Made by a program: the position numbers and the translations under genes. Shown here piece by piece: positions 54,602 through 63,244 of a DNA stretch of 64,000 bases (positions are counted from its first letter, which is position 1; every line of letters begins with the position of its first letter). The DNA comes from PNAI01 sp035574295 (GTDB lineage: Bacteria > Pseudomonadota > Alphaproteobacteria > Rhizobiales > Xanthobacteraceae), in the NCBI GenBank assembly GCA_035574295.1, contig DATLYX010000076.1, positions 35,945-99,944 on the forward strand, written 5' to 3'. The notes below the pieces were generated by a model. The model was given only the letters and a program-made list of their open reading frames with translations. It did not search any database and was not told where the DNA came from.

Positions 54602-55855
54602 TCAGCCGCGTTTTTCCGGCAGCGTGTCCACGCGGTAGAGCGCGGGAAACAGCCGCACCCACAACAGCGCTACCGCAAGCGCGCCGACGCCGCCGATCAA
54701 CGCCGCAGGGACACCCCCCGCAAGCGCCGCAACCGTGCCGGCGCGAAACTCCCCGAGCGTGCCGGAGCTGCCGGTGAACAGCGAATTGATCGCCATCACC
54801 CGACCGAGCATTTCATTCGGCGTGTGCAGTTGCACGAGCGAATGGCGGATCACCACGCTGATTGCGTCGGCCGCGCCGTAGATCGCAAGCACAACGAGCG
54901 ACAGCACGAGCCAGCTCGACATCGCGAACACCACGACGCTGCCGCCGTACACCGCGACCGACAGAAACAGGGTTCGACCCACATGGCGATCGAGCGAGAA
55001 CCAGGAGAGCGTCGCCGACATGGCGAGCGCCCCGACCGCCGGCGCCGATCGCAGCATGCCGAGCACGAGCGGCCCGCTTTCGCCGGCCTGCAGCACGTCA
55101 CGTGCAAAGATCGGCAGCAGCGCCGCCACGCTGCCGAACAGCACGGTCAAGAGATCGAGCGACAGCGCCCCGAGCAGAATCGGGCGGCTGCGGATGTAGT
55201 CGAACCCCGCAAGCAGCGTCTTGAACGTGACCGGCCTGCGATCCTGCGCTGCAGGTTTGAGCCGCAGCAAACCGAGCAGCACGGCGGCTGCGAAGAAGGT
55301 CGCGGCACAGGTCGCGTATACCCCCACCGGTCCGGCGACATAGTAGATCGCCCCGCCGATCGCCGGTCCGCAGATGACCGCGGTCTGCGTCGCGGTGGCG
55401 GCGGCCGCAATGGCGCGCGGCAACAGCTGCGGCGGCACGAGCCCCGGCACCAGCGCATGCATGGTCGGCGTGTCGAACGCGCGCGCCACCCCCGTCACGA
55501 ACAGGATGGCGAGGATCGCATCGCGTCCGAGCCAGCCGCCGAAAGTACTGGCCGCCAGCGCAACCGCCGCAAGCATCTTGACGATTTGACAGATTCGCAC
55601 CACCGCCCGCCGGTCGTAGCGATCCGCCACCTGCCCGATGGCGAGCGAGAACAAAAGGATCGGGAGGAACTGCGCCAGCCCGACGAGCCCCAGGTCGAAG
55701 GGATCGTTGGTCAGGTCGTACACCTGCCATCCGATGGCTACGACCTGCATTTGGTAGGCGCCGTTCGTTGCCGTGCGCGCGCACCAGTAATAGGCGAACG
55801 AGGGCAACCGCCTGAGCGCGGGTTTCGGGTCCGTAGGCTGACGGGATTCGGGCAT
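54602..55855 (-). CDS. MFS exporter, EntS-like
   Basis: The 417 residues form about 12 membrane helices. RTATNGAYQMQVVAIGWQVYDLTNDPFDLGLVGLAQF at the N-terminus and GQVADRYDRRAVVRICQ, the MFS loop 2-3 signature, place it in the EntS/DHA3-like group of exporters. The substrate is unknown. It lies between two Bug receptor genes on the same strand and may be co-transcribed with the downstream one. Confidence 0.88.
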   Translation of the reverse strand: MPESRQPTDPKPALRRLPSFAYYWCARTATNGAYQMQVVAIGWQVYDLTNDPFDLGLVGLAQFLPILLFSLAIGQVADRYDRRAVVRICQIVKMLAAVALAASTFGGWLGRDAILAILFVTGVARAFDTPTMHALVPGLVPPQLLPRAIAAAATATQTAVICGPAIGGAIYYVAGPVGVYATCAATFFAAAVLLGLLRLKPAAQDRRPVTFKTLLAGFDYIRSRPILLGALSLDLLTVLFGSVAALLPIFARDVLQAGESGPLVLGMLRSAPAVGALAMSATLSWFSLDRHVGRTLFLSVAVYGGSVVVFAMSSWLVLSLVVLAIYGAADAISVVIRHSLVQLHTPNEMLGRVMAINSLFTGSSGTLGEFRAGTVAALAGGVPAALIGGVGALAVALLWVRLFPALYRVDTLPEKRG

Positions 55856-55996
55856 TGCGGCGCGCTTTCATAGCGCGCCGCAAGGTCACCAACCAAGTGC
55901 CGACCGCGAGCTTTTTCTACCCCTCACTTCCGGCAGCGGATTTGCCCGCGCGAAGCCGGCAACATGCCCCCGCGAAACGACGCGGCGCCGCTCGCG

Positions 55997-56992
55997 CTAT
56001 TCGAGTTTCACGCCCGCGGTCTTGATGATGTTATGCCAGCGGTCGACTTCCTGGCGGAAATATGCGGCCGTGGCTTCAGGTGTGCCGCCGACGATCTCGG
56101 CGGAAAAACCTTCTTCGAAGCGCTTGCGCACTGTCGGATCGCGCAGCGCCTCGTTCACGTCCGCGTTGATTTTCGCCACGATCGCCCGCGGCGTTTTCGG
56201 CGGCGCCACGATCGCGAACCAGGCCCAGGCCTCGAACCCCGGCAGCGTCTCTGCAATCGCCGGCACGTTGGGCAGCGAGACGAGCCGCTTGGCCGAAGCC
56301 ACGCCCAGCAGCTTCAGCTTTCCGGCCTTCACCTGTTGCAGCGAGACGCCGAGATTGTCGAACATGATGTCGCAGGTGCCCGCCACGAGATCGTTCAGCG
56401 CCGGCGCCGTGCCGCGATAGGGCACGTGCTGCAGCTTGATCCCGGCCATCATCCGGAACATTTCCGAGGTCAGGTGCGACGTGGTTCCGTTGCCCTGCGT
56501 GGCTGATGTGTAGGGCTTATCCCCCCGCGCTTTGGCCGCCGCAATGAATTCCGGCACGCTGTTGGCCTTCACGTTATTGGGATTGACCAGGAGCGCGTTC
56601 GGCACACGGCCCATGATGACGATCGGCACGAAATCGAGCGGATTGAACCCGAGCTTGGGGTAAAGATTGTGATTGATCACCAGCGGCGGCGGCGGCGCCG
56701 AAAGCAGCGTGTAGCCGTCCGGATCGGATTTTGCCGCGGCTTCCGCGCCCACATTGCCGCCCGCGCCGCTTCTGTTTTCGATCACGATCGACTGGCCCCA
56801 TTTGCGCGACAGCCAGTCGGCTACCACGCGCGGCATGGCGTCTGCGGTGCCGCCGGCCGGGAACGGCACGATGATTTTGACCGGGCGGTTCGGGTAATCC
56901 TGCGCCTGCACAGCCGGCGCCGTCAGGAGGCCACCCGCGAGGGCGGCCGACAGCCACAAGAAACTCCGCCTTGTCGAATCCTTCGGCGTCAT
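55997..56992 (-). CDS. Bug/TctC-family periplasmic solute-binding receptor
   Basis: The 331 residues have a twin-arginine-like signal (STRRSFLWLSAALAGG, cut near VQA-Q). YPNRPVKIIVPFPAGGTADAMPR, IVIENRSGAGGNVGAEAAAKSDPDGYTLL and the GTPEATAAYFRQEVDRW end follow. It is a canonical Bug receptor and, like the other three here, has no transporter partner alongside. It is divergent from the deacetylase gene, so the two may share regulation. Confidence 0.92.
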   Translation of the reverse strand: MTPKDSTRRSFLWLSAALAGGLLTAPAVQAQDYPNRPVKIIVPFPAGGTADAMPRVVADWLSRKWGQSIVIENRSGAGGNVGAEAAAKSDPDGYTLLSAPPPPLVINHNLYPKLGFNPLDFVPIVIMGRVPNALLVNPNNVKANSVPEFIAAAKARGDKPYTSATQGNGTTSHLTSEMFRMMAGIKLQHVPYRGTAPALNDLVAGTCDIMFDNLGVSLQQVKAGKLKLLGVASAKRLVSLPNVPAIAETLPGFEAWAWFAIVAPPKTPRAIVAKINADVNEALRDPTVRKRFEEGFSAEIVGGTPEATAAYFRQEVDRWHNIIKTAGVKLE

Positions 56993-57117
56993 GGCGATCC
57001 TCCCATTTGGTTGGCCGCAAGGTTAGCACTCCGCCCGGCGTTTTCCAAAGTCTTGGCCGGTTTGACACCGCGCCGCCGCCGCGACACTTTGGCGTCGTCA
57101 CAACGAGGATTTGCAGC

Positions 57118-57996
57118 ATGCTGCCGCACGAACGCCTGCCCTATTCGGGCATCGAGCGCCGCCCGCCCCTGAAGCTGCCCGACGGGCTCAGACTCATCGT
57201 CTGGCCCGTGTTCTCGCTCGAACACTGGGATATTTCGCGACCCATGGCACGCACGGTGATCACCCCGCCGCAAGGCGCGCCCATGCTGCCGGACCATCCC
57301 AACTGGAGCTGGCACGAATACGGCATGCGGGTGGCCTTCTGGCGCATCCGGCGCCTGTTCCAGGCGCTCAACGTGACGCCCACCGTGACGATCAACGCCC
57401 GCACCTGCGAGACCTATCCGGAAGTGATCCGCGCCGTGGCCGACGCCGGCTGGGAGATCAACGCGCACAGCTTCGAACAGATCCCCATGCACAAGCTCGA
57501 CGATGAGCGCGCCGTCATTTTCAAGACCATGGATGTCATCAGCAAATTCTGGGGCCGCCGGCCACGCGGCTGGTTCGGCCCCGGCCTGACCCAGACCTAT
57601 GATACCGTCGATTATTTGTCGGAGGCCGGCATCGAATACATCGGCGACTGGGCCCTCGACGACGAGCCGGTGACGTTGAAGACCAGACACAAACCCATGG
57701 TGGCGCTGCCCTACAATTTCGAGCAGCACGACATCGTGATGATGATGCTGCAGGGCCATACCTCCGATCAGATGTACCGGCGCAGCATTGACGCCTTCGA
57801 ATGGCTCTACAAGGAGTCCGCCGAGCGCGCGAAGATTATGTCGATCTCCGTGCACCCTTACATTTCCGGTGTCGCGCACCGCATCGGTTATGTGGAGCGC
57901 ACGTTCAAGGAAATCCTCTCCCGTCCCGGCGTCGCCTGCTGGACCGGCGAGAAGATTCTCGACTGGTATCTCGACACGCAGAAGGGCAGAACATGA
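57118..57996 (+). CDS. Polysaccharide deacetylase-family protein (NodB homology)
   Basis: The 292 residues have the NodB-type beta-barrel pattern FQALNVTPTVTINARTCETYPEVIRAVADAGWEINAHSFEQ, a GWFGPGLTQTYDTVDYLSEAGIEYIGDW block and SISVHPYISGVAHRIGYVE near the end with a metal-type histidine. The group includes PuuE/allantoinase-like enzymes that cut C-N bonds in small cyclic amides rather than polysaccharides. An amidase gene follows 52 bases later on the same strand, so a two-step degradation of an amide or ureide is plausible. The usual catalytic Asp-Asp pair near the N-terminus is not obvious. Confidence 0.85.
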   Translation: MLPHERLPYSGIERRPPLKLPDGLRLIVWPVFSLEHWDISRPMARTVITPPQGAPMLPDHPNWSWHEYGMRVAFWRIRRLFQALNVTPTVTINARTCETYPEVIRAVADAGWEINAHSFEQIPMHKLDDERAVIFKTMDVISKFWGRRPRGWFGPGLTQTYDTVDYLSEAGIEYIGDWALDDEPVTLKTRHKPMVALPYNFEQHDIVMMMLQGHTSDQMYRRSIDAFEWLYKESAERAKIMSISVHPYISGVAHRIGYVERTFKEILSRPGVACWTGEKILDWYLDTQKGRT

Positions 57997-58035
57997 TGCC
58001 GAAAAGTGAAAACAGGTTCTCGGAAAAGATTTGCA
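57992..58035. repeat. Short rhizobial-type intergenic repeat (CCGAAAAGTG element)
   Basis: The sequence CATGATGCCGAAAAGTG, then GGTTCTCGGAAAAGATTTGC, is an imperfect palindrome (CCGAAAAG / CTTTTCCGAGAACC type). It resembles an interspersed element I recognise from Hyphomicrobiales. It separates the deacetylase and amidase genes and overlaps the deacetylase stop. Confidence 0.55.
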
Positions 58036-58048
58036 AGGACTATTGCGC

Positions 58049-59233
58049 GTGAGCGGCTACTTCGTCCCGCACAACATTGAGACGCCGATCGCGGGGGCGC
58101 ACGACGGACAGCTTGCCGGTCTCACCTGCGCGGTGAAGGACATGTACGACATTGCGGGCTCCCGCACCGGCGGCGGCAGCCCGGCATGGCTTGCTGTGCA
58201 GAAGCCTGCGGCAACGCATGCTGCGCTGGTGCAGCGTCTGCTCGATGCCGGCGCCACCATCGTCGGCAAGACGATCTGCGATGAATTCTTCTACAGCGTG
58301 AGCGGCGCCAATGCCCACTATGGCACGCCGCCGAACCTGCGCGCGCCGAGGCGGCTGCCGGGCGGGTCCTCATCCGGCTCCGCCGCCGCTACCGCCGCCG
58401 GCGTTTGCGACTTTGCGCTCGGCAGCGACACCGGCGGCTCCGTGCGCGTTCCGGCGTCGTTCTGCGGCATCTACGGCATTCGGCCCACGCACGGCCGGCT
58501 CGACCTTGCCGGCGTCATGCCCATGGCGCCGTCCTTCGACGTGCCCGGCTGGTTTGCCGCGAGCCCCGGCGTCTTTCGCCGGGTCGGCGCCGTGCTTCTC
58601 GACGCCGGGGCACGCGCGTCGGCGCCGATCGAGCGGCTTTTGATCGCGACTGATGCGTTCGAGCAAGCCGACGCGGAAGTGGCGACTCTGCTCAAAACCG
58701 TCCTTCAGCGGGCATCGTCCGTTCTGCCCAAGACTGAATCCGTGCGCGTGGCGCCCGACGGGTTCGACGCCTGGCGCGAAGCCTTTCGCATCGTTCAGGC
58801 GCATGAGACGTGGGCGACGTTCGGCGATTTCATTGCGCGCGTAAAGCCGCAGCTCGGTCCCGGCATCAAGGAGCGCATGGCGTTTGCCGCCACGGTGACC
58901 GAAGCCGACGCCGCAGCGTCCCGTCGCATCATCGAGCGCGCGCGCACACACATCCGCGGCCTCATTCCGCGCGGCACCGTGCTCGCCTTGCCGCCCGCCC
59001 CGTGCATTGCGCCGCACATCGACACGCCCGCCGAGGCGCTTGAAACGTTCCGTGTGCGCGTGATGCGACTCACTTGCATCGCCGGCGCGTCCGGCCTGCC
59101 GCAGATTGTGATCCCGGCCGGCACAGTTTCCGGCTGTCCGATCGGATTGTCGTTCGTCGGTTGGGCCGGCGGCGACGAGGCGCTGCTCGATCTTGCCTGC
59201 GCGCTGTCGCGCTTTTGTGGATTGGAGGGATAG
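58049..59233 (+). CDS. Amidase-signature family enzyme
   Basis: The 394 residues hold the Ser-cisSer-Lys triad in its usual places: Lys30 (TCAVKDMYD), the GGSSSGSAAA block (about 105-114, cis-serine) and Ser131 in GSDTGGSVRVPASFCGIYG. It hydrolyses an amide bond to acid plus ammonia. The GTG at 58049 is chosen as the start. It follows the deacetylase-like gene across a short repeat and may act in the same pathway. At ~394 residues it is shorter than many amidases and resembles the AtzF/glutamyl-amidotransferase-like small forms. Confidence 0.9.
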   Translation: MSGYFVPHNIETPIAGAHDGQLAGLTCAVKDMYDIAGSRTGGGSPAWLAVQKPAATHAALVQRLLDAGATIVGKTICDEFFYSVSGANAHYGTPPNLRAPRRLPGGSSSGSAAATAAGVCDFALGSDTGGSVRVPASFCGIYGIRPTHGRLDLAGVMPMAPSFDVPGWFAASPGVFRRVGAVLLDAGARASAPIERLLIATDAFEQADAEVATLLKTVLQRASSVLPKTESVRVAPDGFDAWREAFRIVQAHETWATFGDFIARVKPQLGPGIKERMAFAATVTEADAAASRRIIERARTHIRGLIPRGTVLALPPAPCIAPHIDTPAEALETFRVRVMRLTCIAGASGLPQIVIPAGTVSGCPIGLSFVGWAGGDEALLDLACALSRFCGLEG

Positions 59234-59263
59234 CGTGCACAAGCAGACGGCCGGCGCCGCACC

Positions 59264-59554
59264 CTATGCCGAGCCGTTGGGGGCAAGGAAGCGCGCCCCC
59301 ACCTGATCCTCGGAGCGCCACACCACGCGGCACCGGCGGCGTGTCTTTCCATCCTTCGAGAGCAGAAGGACAAATTCGAACGGCACCTCGCGCGGCGAGT
59401 CCACCGTAATGCGCACGCCCGCCTCGGAAATATCCCACAACGTGCATTCCTGCACGACGCCGGTGCCGGGATCGATCCACACCCGGCGCTCCTCGCGCTG
59501 GCGCGGCGCCTGGCGTTGCTTGATGTAGGACTTCTCGGCCTGCCCAAACGGCAT
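59264..59554 (-). CDS. PilZ-domain protein
   Basis: The 96 residues have an arginine cluster (RQREERRVWI) and LWDISEAGVRI, the two c-di-GMP-binding motifs of PilZ. A VVWRSEDQVGARF strand lies near the end. It is a single-domain receptor, resembling the PilZ protein at 9690 in size and layout. The ATG at 59554 is used. It is divergent from the coiled-coil gene. Confidence 0.85.
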   Translation of the reverse strand: MPFGQAEKSYIKQRQAPRQREERRVWIDPGTGVVQECTLWDISEAGVRITVDSPREVPFEFVLLLSKDGKTRRRCRVVWRSEDQVGARFLAPNGSA

Positions 59555-59752
59555 GGTGGTCTCCGGGCGCAAATCTCCTCACGCGCCCTTTCTGCACCCC
59601 CGAAGTGCCCGCAATGGTATGTGGAGCCCCTTACTCAAAACTGCGCGCTGTCGCGTCAGTTTTTTGACAATTCGATCGACAATCGCGAATATTCCGCGCG
59701 GGCGAGGGCGGCCAAATGCGGCATAAACCCTCGCCCCATCGATGTTTCCAAG

Positions 59753-59769
59753 GTTAAGCTAGTATTAAT
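59753..59769 (-). promoter_or_regulatory. Perfect CtrA-type box before the coiled-coil gene
   Basis: On the minus strand it reads TTAA-TACTAGC-TTAACC, exact against TTAA-N7-TTAACC. On the plus strand it reads TTAA-GCTAGTA-TTAAT. It lies ~55-70 bases upstream of the ATG at 59823. Confidence 0.7.
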
Positions 59770-59822
59770 ACGAGTGATTCGGCGTCGCCGCTGCCGGGCG
59801 GATCGGCACGGGGGATTGTTTC

Positions 59823-61349
59823 ATGACCAAGCTTGGCGCAATCGTCGGCCGCAAGCCGAGTGTTCCCACCGTCAGCGAGACTGCCGCTTCCGCGGAAAAA
59901 GTCGCCGCCGCCGAAATCCTCGCCAGCGCCGCAGCCGAAGGCACCGACCCGCAGCCCAAGTCCACGGTTGAGCTCGACAACGACCTGTTTCTGCCGGTCG
60001 CCGCCCAGCTCGGCGAGGAGAACGAGAACATCCGCAACCTCTTGATTGATGTTGAGCACAAGCTCAATGAGCTCGACGCGGTAAAGAATTCCATCAGCCG
60101 GCTGATCGAGCCGGTGGGCAAGACACTGCGCGCGCTGGAGGAGGCCAAGAGCGAGAAGATCAGCCTGCAAAGCTCGCTCAATAATACGCGCATCTCCAAC
60201 AGCAATCTGCGTTCGGAGCTTGCCGCCGCCGAGAAGAAGATCGCCACGCTTGAGAGCGAATGCGCGCGCCTGCGCGAGGCCGCGACCGTCACCCAGCAAA
60301 GACTCGCCGCCCTCGAATCCGGCCGCGCCGAACAGTCGGCCGAGCTCGCCGCGCGCCGCACCCAGGTGCAGGATTTGCAGCGCCGCATCCAGCAGCAGAC
60401 CGCCGACCTGCAGCTTGCGCGTGACGAGAACCGCCGCCTCGGCGAACGCATCACCGCGGCCGACAAGCGCACCGTGCAGCTCGAAAGCGAAGTGGAGGCC
60501 ACGCGCCAGAAGCTGCAGGTGGCCGAAAAGGAACGCGCCACGATCCAAAAGTCGCTCGACAAATCCTTTGCCGAGCTGCAGCAGGTCTCGCAGCGCCTGC
60601 TCGACACCGACAAGGCGCTCGCCGCCACGCAGATCCGCCTGCAGAAGGCCGAGGCTGCGCTCGCCGAAGCCGAGGCCGAGCGCCAGCGCCTCATCACCGA
60701 GCTCGACGACGCCAAGCAGAAGCACCAGGCCGAGATCACCTCGCACAAGAGCAATTACGAGACCCTGCAGGCGCGTGCCGCGCTCACCGAAAAGATGCTG
60801 GAGGAGGCGCGTCAGAGTCTCATGGAGCGCGCCGAGGAAATCCGCGCCTTCGACCGCAAGCTCGCCGACTCCACCCGCACCCATGCGGTGATAGGCGAAA
60901 AACTCGGGCTGATCGAGGAGGCGCTGGCCGAGCGCAACGCGCGTATCCGCGAGCTCGAGCACGCCCGCGCCACGCTGCAGGAGCAGTACGAAGCCGCGAC
61001 CAAGGCGGCCGCCACGCGCGAGAACGCCTACAACCGCGCCCAGGAGCAGATCGTGACGCTGGAGGAGCGCATCCAGCTCCTGGAGGCCGAGATCAAGTCC
61101 ATCCGCCAGGCCAACGAGACCGAGATCGAGGTGCTGAACGCCAAGCTGCAGCGCGAGCAGATCGCGCGCACCATGGCGGAAGCCGCGGTGGAAGCCGGCC
61201 GCAAGGACATCGCACGTCTGTTGCAGGAGCTCGCCTCGCTGCAATACCGGCCTGCGGGACAGGTGGCGGCCGGCGACGCGGCCGCAGCGGGCGAGCCGAC
61301 GGCCGCCGCCTCTGCCGAAGCCAAACCCGGCACCGCCCAGGCGGCGTAG
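59823..61349 (+). CDS. Long coiled-coil (crescentin/intermediate-filament-like) protein
   Basis: The 508 residues are almost entirely heptad-repeat coiled coil from about residue 60 to 475, rich in Glu, Ala, Gln, Arg and Leu. A disordered N-terminal head (about 1-50) and an Ala-rich tail flank it. There is no ATPase, membrane or secretion signal. The rod-like head-coil-tail design and length resemble bacterial intermediate-filament-like proteins such as crescentin. A perfect CtrA-type box upstream suggests cell-cycle expression. It could also be a chromosome- or division-associated scaffold. An intrinsic hairpin follows the stop. Confidence 0.75.
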   Translation: MTKLGAIVGRKPSVPTVSETAASAEKVAAAEILASAAAEGTDPQPKSTVELDNDLFLPVAAQLGEENENIRNLLIDVEHKLNELDAVKNSISRLIEPVGKTLRALEEAKSEKISLQSSLNNTRISNSNLRSELAAAEKKIATLESECARLREAATVTQQRLAALESGRAEQSAELAARRTQVQDLQRRIQQQTADLQLARDENRRLGERITAADKRTVQLESEVEATRQKLQVAEKERATIQKSLDKSFAELQQVSQRLLDTDKALAATQIRLQKAEAALAEAEAERQRLITELDDAKQKHQAEITSHKSNYETLQARAALTEKMLEEARQSLMERAEEIRAFDRKLADSTRTHAVIGEKLGLIEEALAERNARIRELEHARATLQEQYEAATKAAATRENAYNRAQEQIVTLEERIQLLEAEIKSIRQANETEIEVLNAKLQREQIARTMAEAAVEAGRKDIARLLQELASLQYRPAGQVAAGDAAAAGEPTAAASAEAKPGTAQAA

Positions 61350-61352
61350 GTT

Positions 61353-61373
61353 GGGCTTCGCTGCGCGAAGCCC
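61353..61373 (+). terminator. 9-bp hairpin after the coiled-coil gene
   Basis: GGGCTTCGC (61353-61361) pairs perfectly with GCGAAGCCC (61365-61373) around a TGC loop, 3 bases after the stop codon. It has no clear T-run. It resembles a common rhizobial intergenic stem. Confidence 0.5.
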
Positions 61374-61407
61374 GCGATGCGGGCGGTGCGTCGACGGCGA
61401 GGTACCG

Positions 61408-61605
61408 TTATGGACGCTGTCCCGCCGCCCAGAGGAAGATGTTCTCGTAACGAACGCTCCCATCTGGGCGGGTGTGAGCGCGGTCGGCATCAGCGTAGAC
61501 GGCGCGCACCGCTGCCTCTCCGCTGTACGCAATGGCCGCCTGGTTGACGCCGGCGCCGGCATTGCCACGCCGACCCGACGGCTTATGTAGCTCCGGCGTC
61601 CTGCT
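61408..61605 (-). pseudogene. Possible remnant of a SAM-dependent methyltransferase C-terminus
   Basis: One minus-strand frame, ending at 61408, reads GEAAVRAVYADADRAH, then RPDGSVRYENIFLWAAGQRP and stop. This is the kind of ending seen in class I methyltransferases (PDGSxRFEN-type). The frame closes after only ~65 codons upstream, and no start fits, so any gene here is a fragment. The assignment rests on pattern memory. Confidence 0.3.
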
Positions 61606-61767
61606 CCATTATTCGGCGGCCAAACCCTAGGGGCTCGGCGCGATCGTATGGCAAATGCGACAAACGGATCACAAACCGGGGATACACTTTCAAGATCACC
61701 GCCAGCCAATGTCTCGCGTCATCTTCGCTCCGAAGCCAACCCCTCCCTGAAATTTCCGAATTGATTT

Positions 61768-61800
61768 GGTGGGCACGGCGCGTTCCGCGCCTTTGTCCAG
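61768..61800. repeat. 34-bp interspersed palindrome, copy B (inverted)
   Basis: GGTGGGCACGGCGCGTTCCGC followed by GCCTTTGTCCAG is the reverse complement of the 6631-6664 element, with about three differences. It sits upstream of the toxin-antitoxin pair. Confidence 0.7.
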
Positions 61801-61870
61801 CCTGCTCTTGTTTTATTCCGGCACTGCTTGCCATTGAGCTCATGTGCCATTTTTGACACAATCCCGTCGC

Positions 61871-62221
61871 ATGATCGACCGGTCGAAGAAGATCGCTGCC
61901 CGGTTCTACGCCACCCCTGGCGGTGCTCGGCCGGTCCGGGATTGGCTGCTCGACCTTCCGAGGGAGGATCGCCGCATCATCGGTCGCGACATCCAGAAGG
62001 TCGAGTTCGGCTGGCCGCTCGGAATGCCCTACTGCCGCCCGCTGGGGCACGGTCTATGGGAGGTCCGCAGCGATCTTTCCGGCGGCCGCATCGCGCGGGT
62101 GATCTTCTGCATCGTCCGAGGAGAAATGGTGCTCTTGCACGGTTTCGAGAAGAAGACGCAAAGAACGCCGCGCCGAGACATAGACCTCGCAGTCAAGCGA
62201 AAAGAGGAGATCAAAGCATGA
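61871..62221 (+). CDS. RelE/HigB-type toxin (Gp49 family)
   Basis: The 116 residues (ARPVRDWLLDLPREDRRIIGRDIQKVEFGWPLG; LWEVRSDLSGGRIARVIFCI; HGFEKKTQRTPRRDIDLAVKRK) match phage-derived Gp49/HigB toxins, ribosome-dependent mRNA interferases. The gene precedes its antitoxin, the reversed order typical of higBA, and overlaps it by 4 bases (ATGA). The ATG at 61871 starts MIDRSKK. An upstream in-frame ATG adds nine residues. Confidence 0.88.
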   Translation: MIDRSKKIAARFYATPGGARPVRDWLLDLPREDRRIIGRDIQKVEFGWPLGMPYCRPLGHGLWEVRSDLSGGRIARVIFCIVRGEMVLLHGFEKKTQRTPRRDIDLAVKRKEEIKA

Positions 62222-62520
62222 AAAAGCGGAAGAAGAAAAAAGGCTACATTGATCGCAGCGAAACCTTCGATTCGTTTCTTGCCAAACAGAGCCTGCTCGC
62301 CGAGGCCGAGGACGAGGCCATCAAACAGATCATCGCCGACCAGATCAGGGTCGCCATGAACAAGCAGGGGCTGACCAAGACCGAGATGGCCGCACGCATG
62401 AAAACCAGCCGCCGCCAACTCGACCGCCTGCTCGATCCGAACAATCCTTCGGTGACGCTCGCCACGTTGCGTCGCGCAGCGAGCGCGGTGGGGAGGAATC
62501 TGCGGGTGGAGCTGGAGTGA
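62218..62520 (+). CDS. HigA-type antitoxin, XRE helix-turn-helix
   Basis: The 100 residues have a very basic start (MKKRKKKKGY), a helical linker and a helix-turn-helix (LTKTEMAARMKTSRRQLDRLLDPNNPSVTLATLRRAASAVGR). It would neutralise the preceding toxin and repress their joint promoter. The ATG overlaps the toxin stop. The gene converges directly on the broken EVE gene, whose stop begins at 62521. Confidence 0.87.
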   Translation: MKKRKKKKGYIDRSETFDSFLAKQSLLAEAEDEAIKQIIADQIRVAMNKQGLTKTEMAARMKTSRRQLDRLLDPNNPSVTLATLRRAASAVGRNLRVELE

Positions 62521-63206
62521 TCATTCATCTTGTGCAAACTCCTCATACTCCTCAATAATCGAATCATTCATATGCCCAAGAAACCTCATTTGGGCGATTT
62601 CCTGGATCGCCTCGTATGGTAGATAAGAGCAACTTTCATAGAGGGGACCACGATCCAAAAGCGAAAAAACTGGCCGCTTAATTTCTCGCATGACCTTCTC
62701 TCGCTTATCCGCTGGAGCGACGATATGGAGGCGGATATCCATATTTGGCTGTAGCGCAAGCAAATCAGCCATCCGCAACAGTCCAGAATAGATAGCAGTG
62801 GTATGTTCCACTTCGAACGCGCGTGACATGGACCTCCCTTTTAACCAAATGACATCAATCTGCTCGACCGTCTTTAATGTCGTATCGTCATAATTCAACG
62901 GCAGCGCATCAAGAAATGCCGCTTGCAGCTCATGCGAAATTTCATCAGATACCTTTTGCCTGTCTGATTTTGGAACCCATATTCGGAATCCCATTTCGGC
63001 TCCAATGAGTCCACAAACATCCCCGATTTCACCTCCAAAAATCCACACCAGCGAGAAAGCTTCACCAAGTAACAGAGAAACTTGTCGCCCGGCACTATGC
63101 GTTCCGCTGTCTTCCGCTGACGCTCGCGAAACCCGCTGATCTTTGCCCCGTGCGCTCTAAATGCAGTCCATGTTTCGGGTGTAAAGAGGTCAAGATAATA
63201 GTTCAT
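62521..63206 (-). pseudogene. Broken EVE-domain plus nuclease-like fusion gene
   Basis: The N-terminal piece from the ATG at 63206 (MNYYLDLFTPETWTAF; FLCYLVKLSRWCGFLEV) looks like the beginning of an EVE-type PUA-like domain. The C-terminal piece, in another frame to 62521 (LIGAEMGFRIWVPKSDR; LPLNYDDTTLKTVEQIDVIW; FEVEHTTAIYSGLLRMADLL), looks like the end of the same protein type, a restriction-endonuclease-like domain. Both frames meet near 63030-63060, where most of the EVE domain is missing and the frame shifts. I read this as an internal deletion with frameshift. Two short proteins remain an alternative. The base composition is AT-richer than the neighbours. Confidence 0.6.
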
Positions 63207-63244
63207 GTTTGCGGCCCCGGTTCTCAATAAGCACCAAGTGTAGC

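Noticed and set aside
59754..61709. 651-residue minus-strand open frame opposite the coiled-coil gene
   Set aside because: It is the antisense image of the coiled coil: Gly/Leu-rich low complexity, no domain, no good start. The plus-strand protein has a start, heptads and an upstream box.
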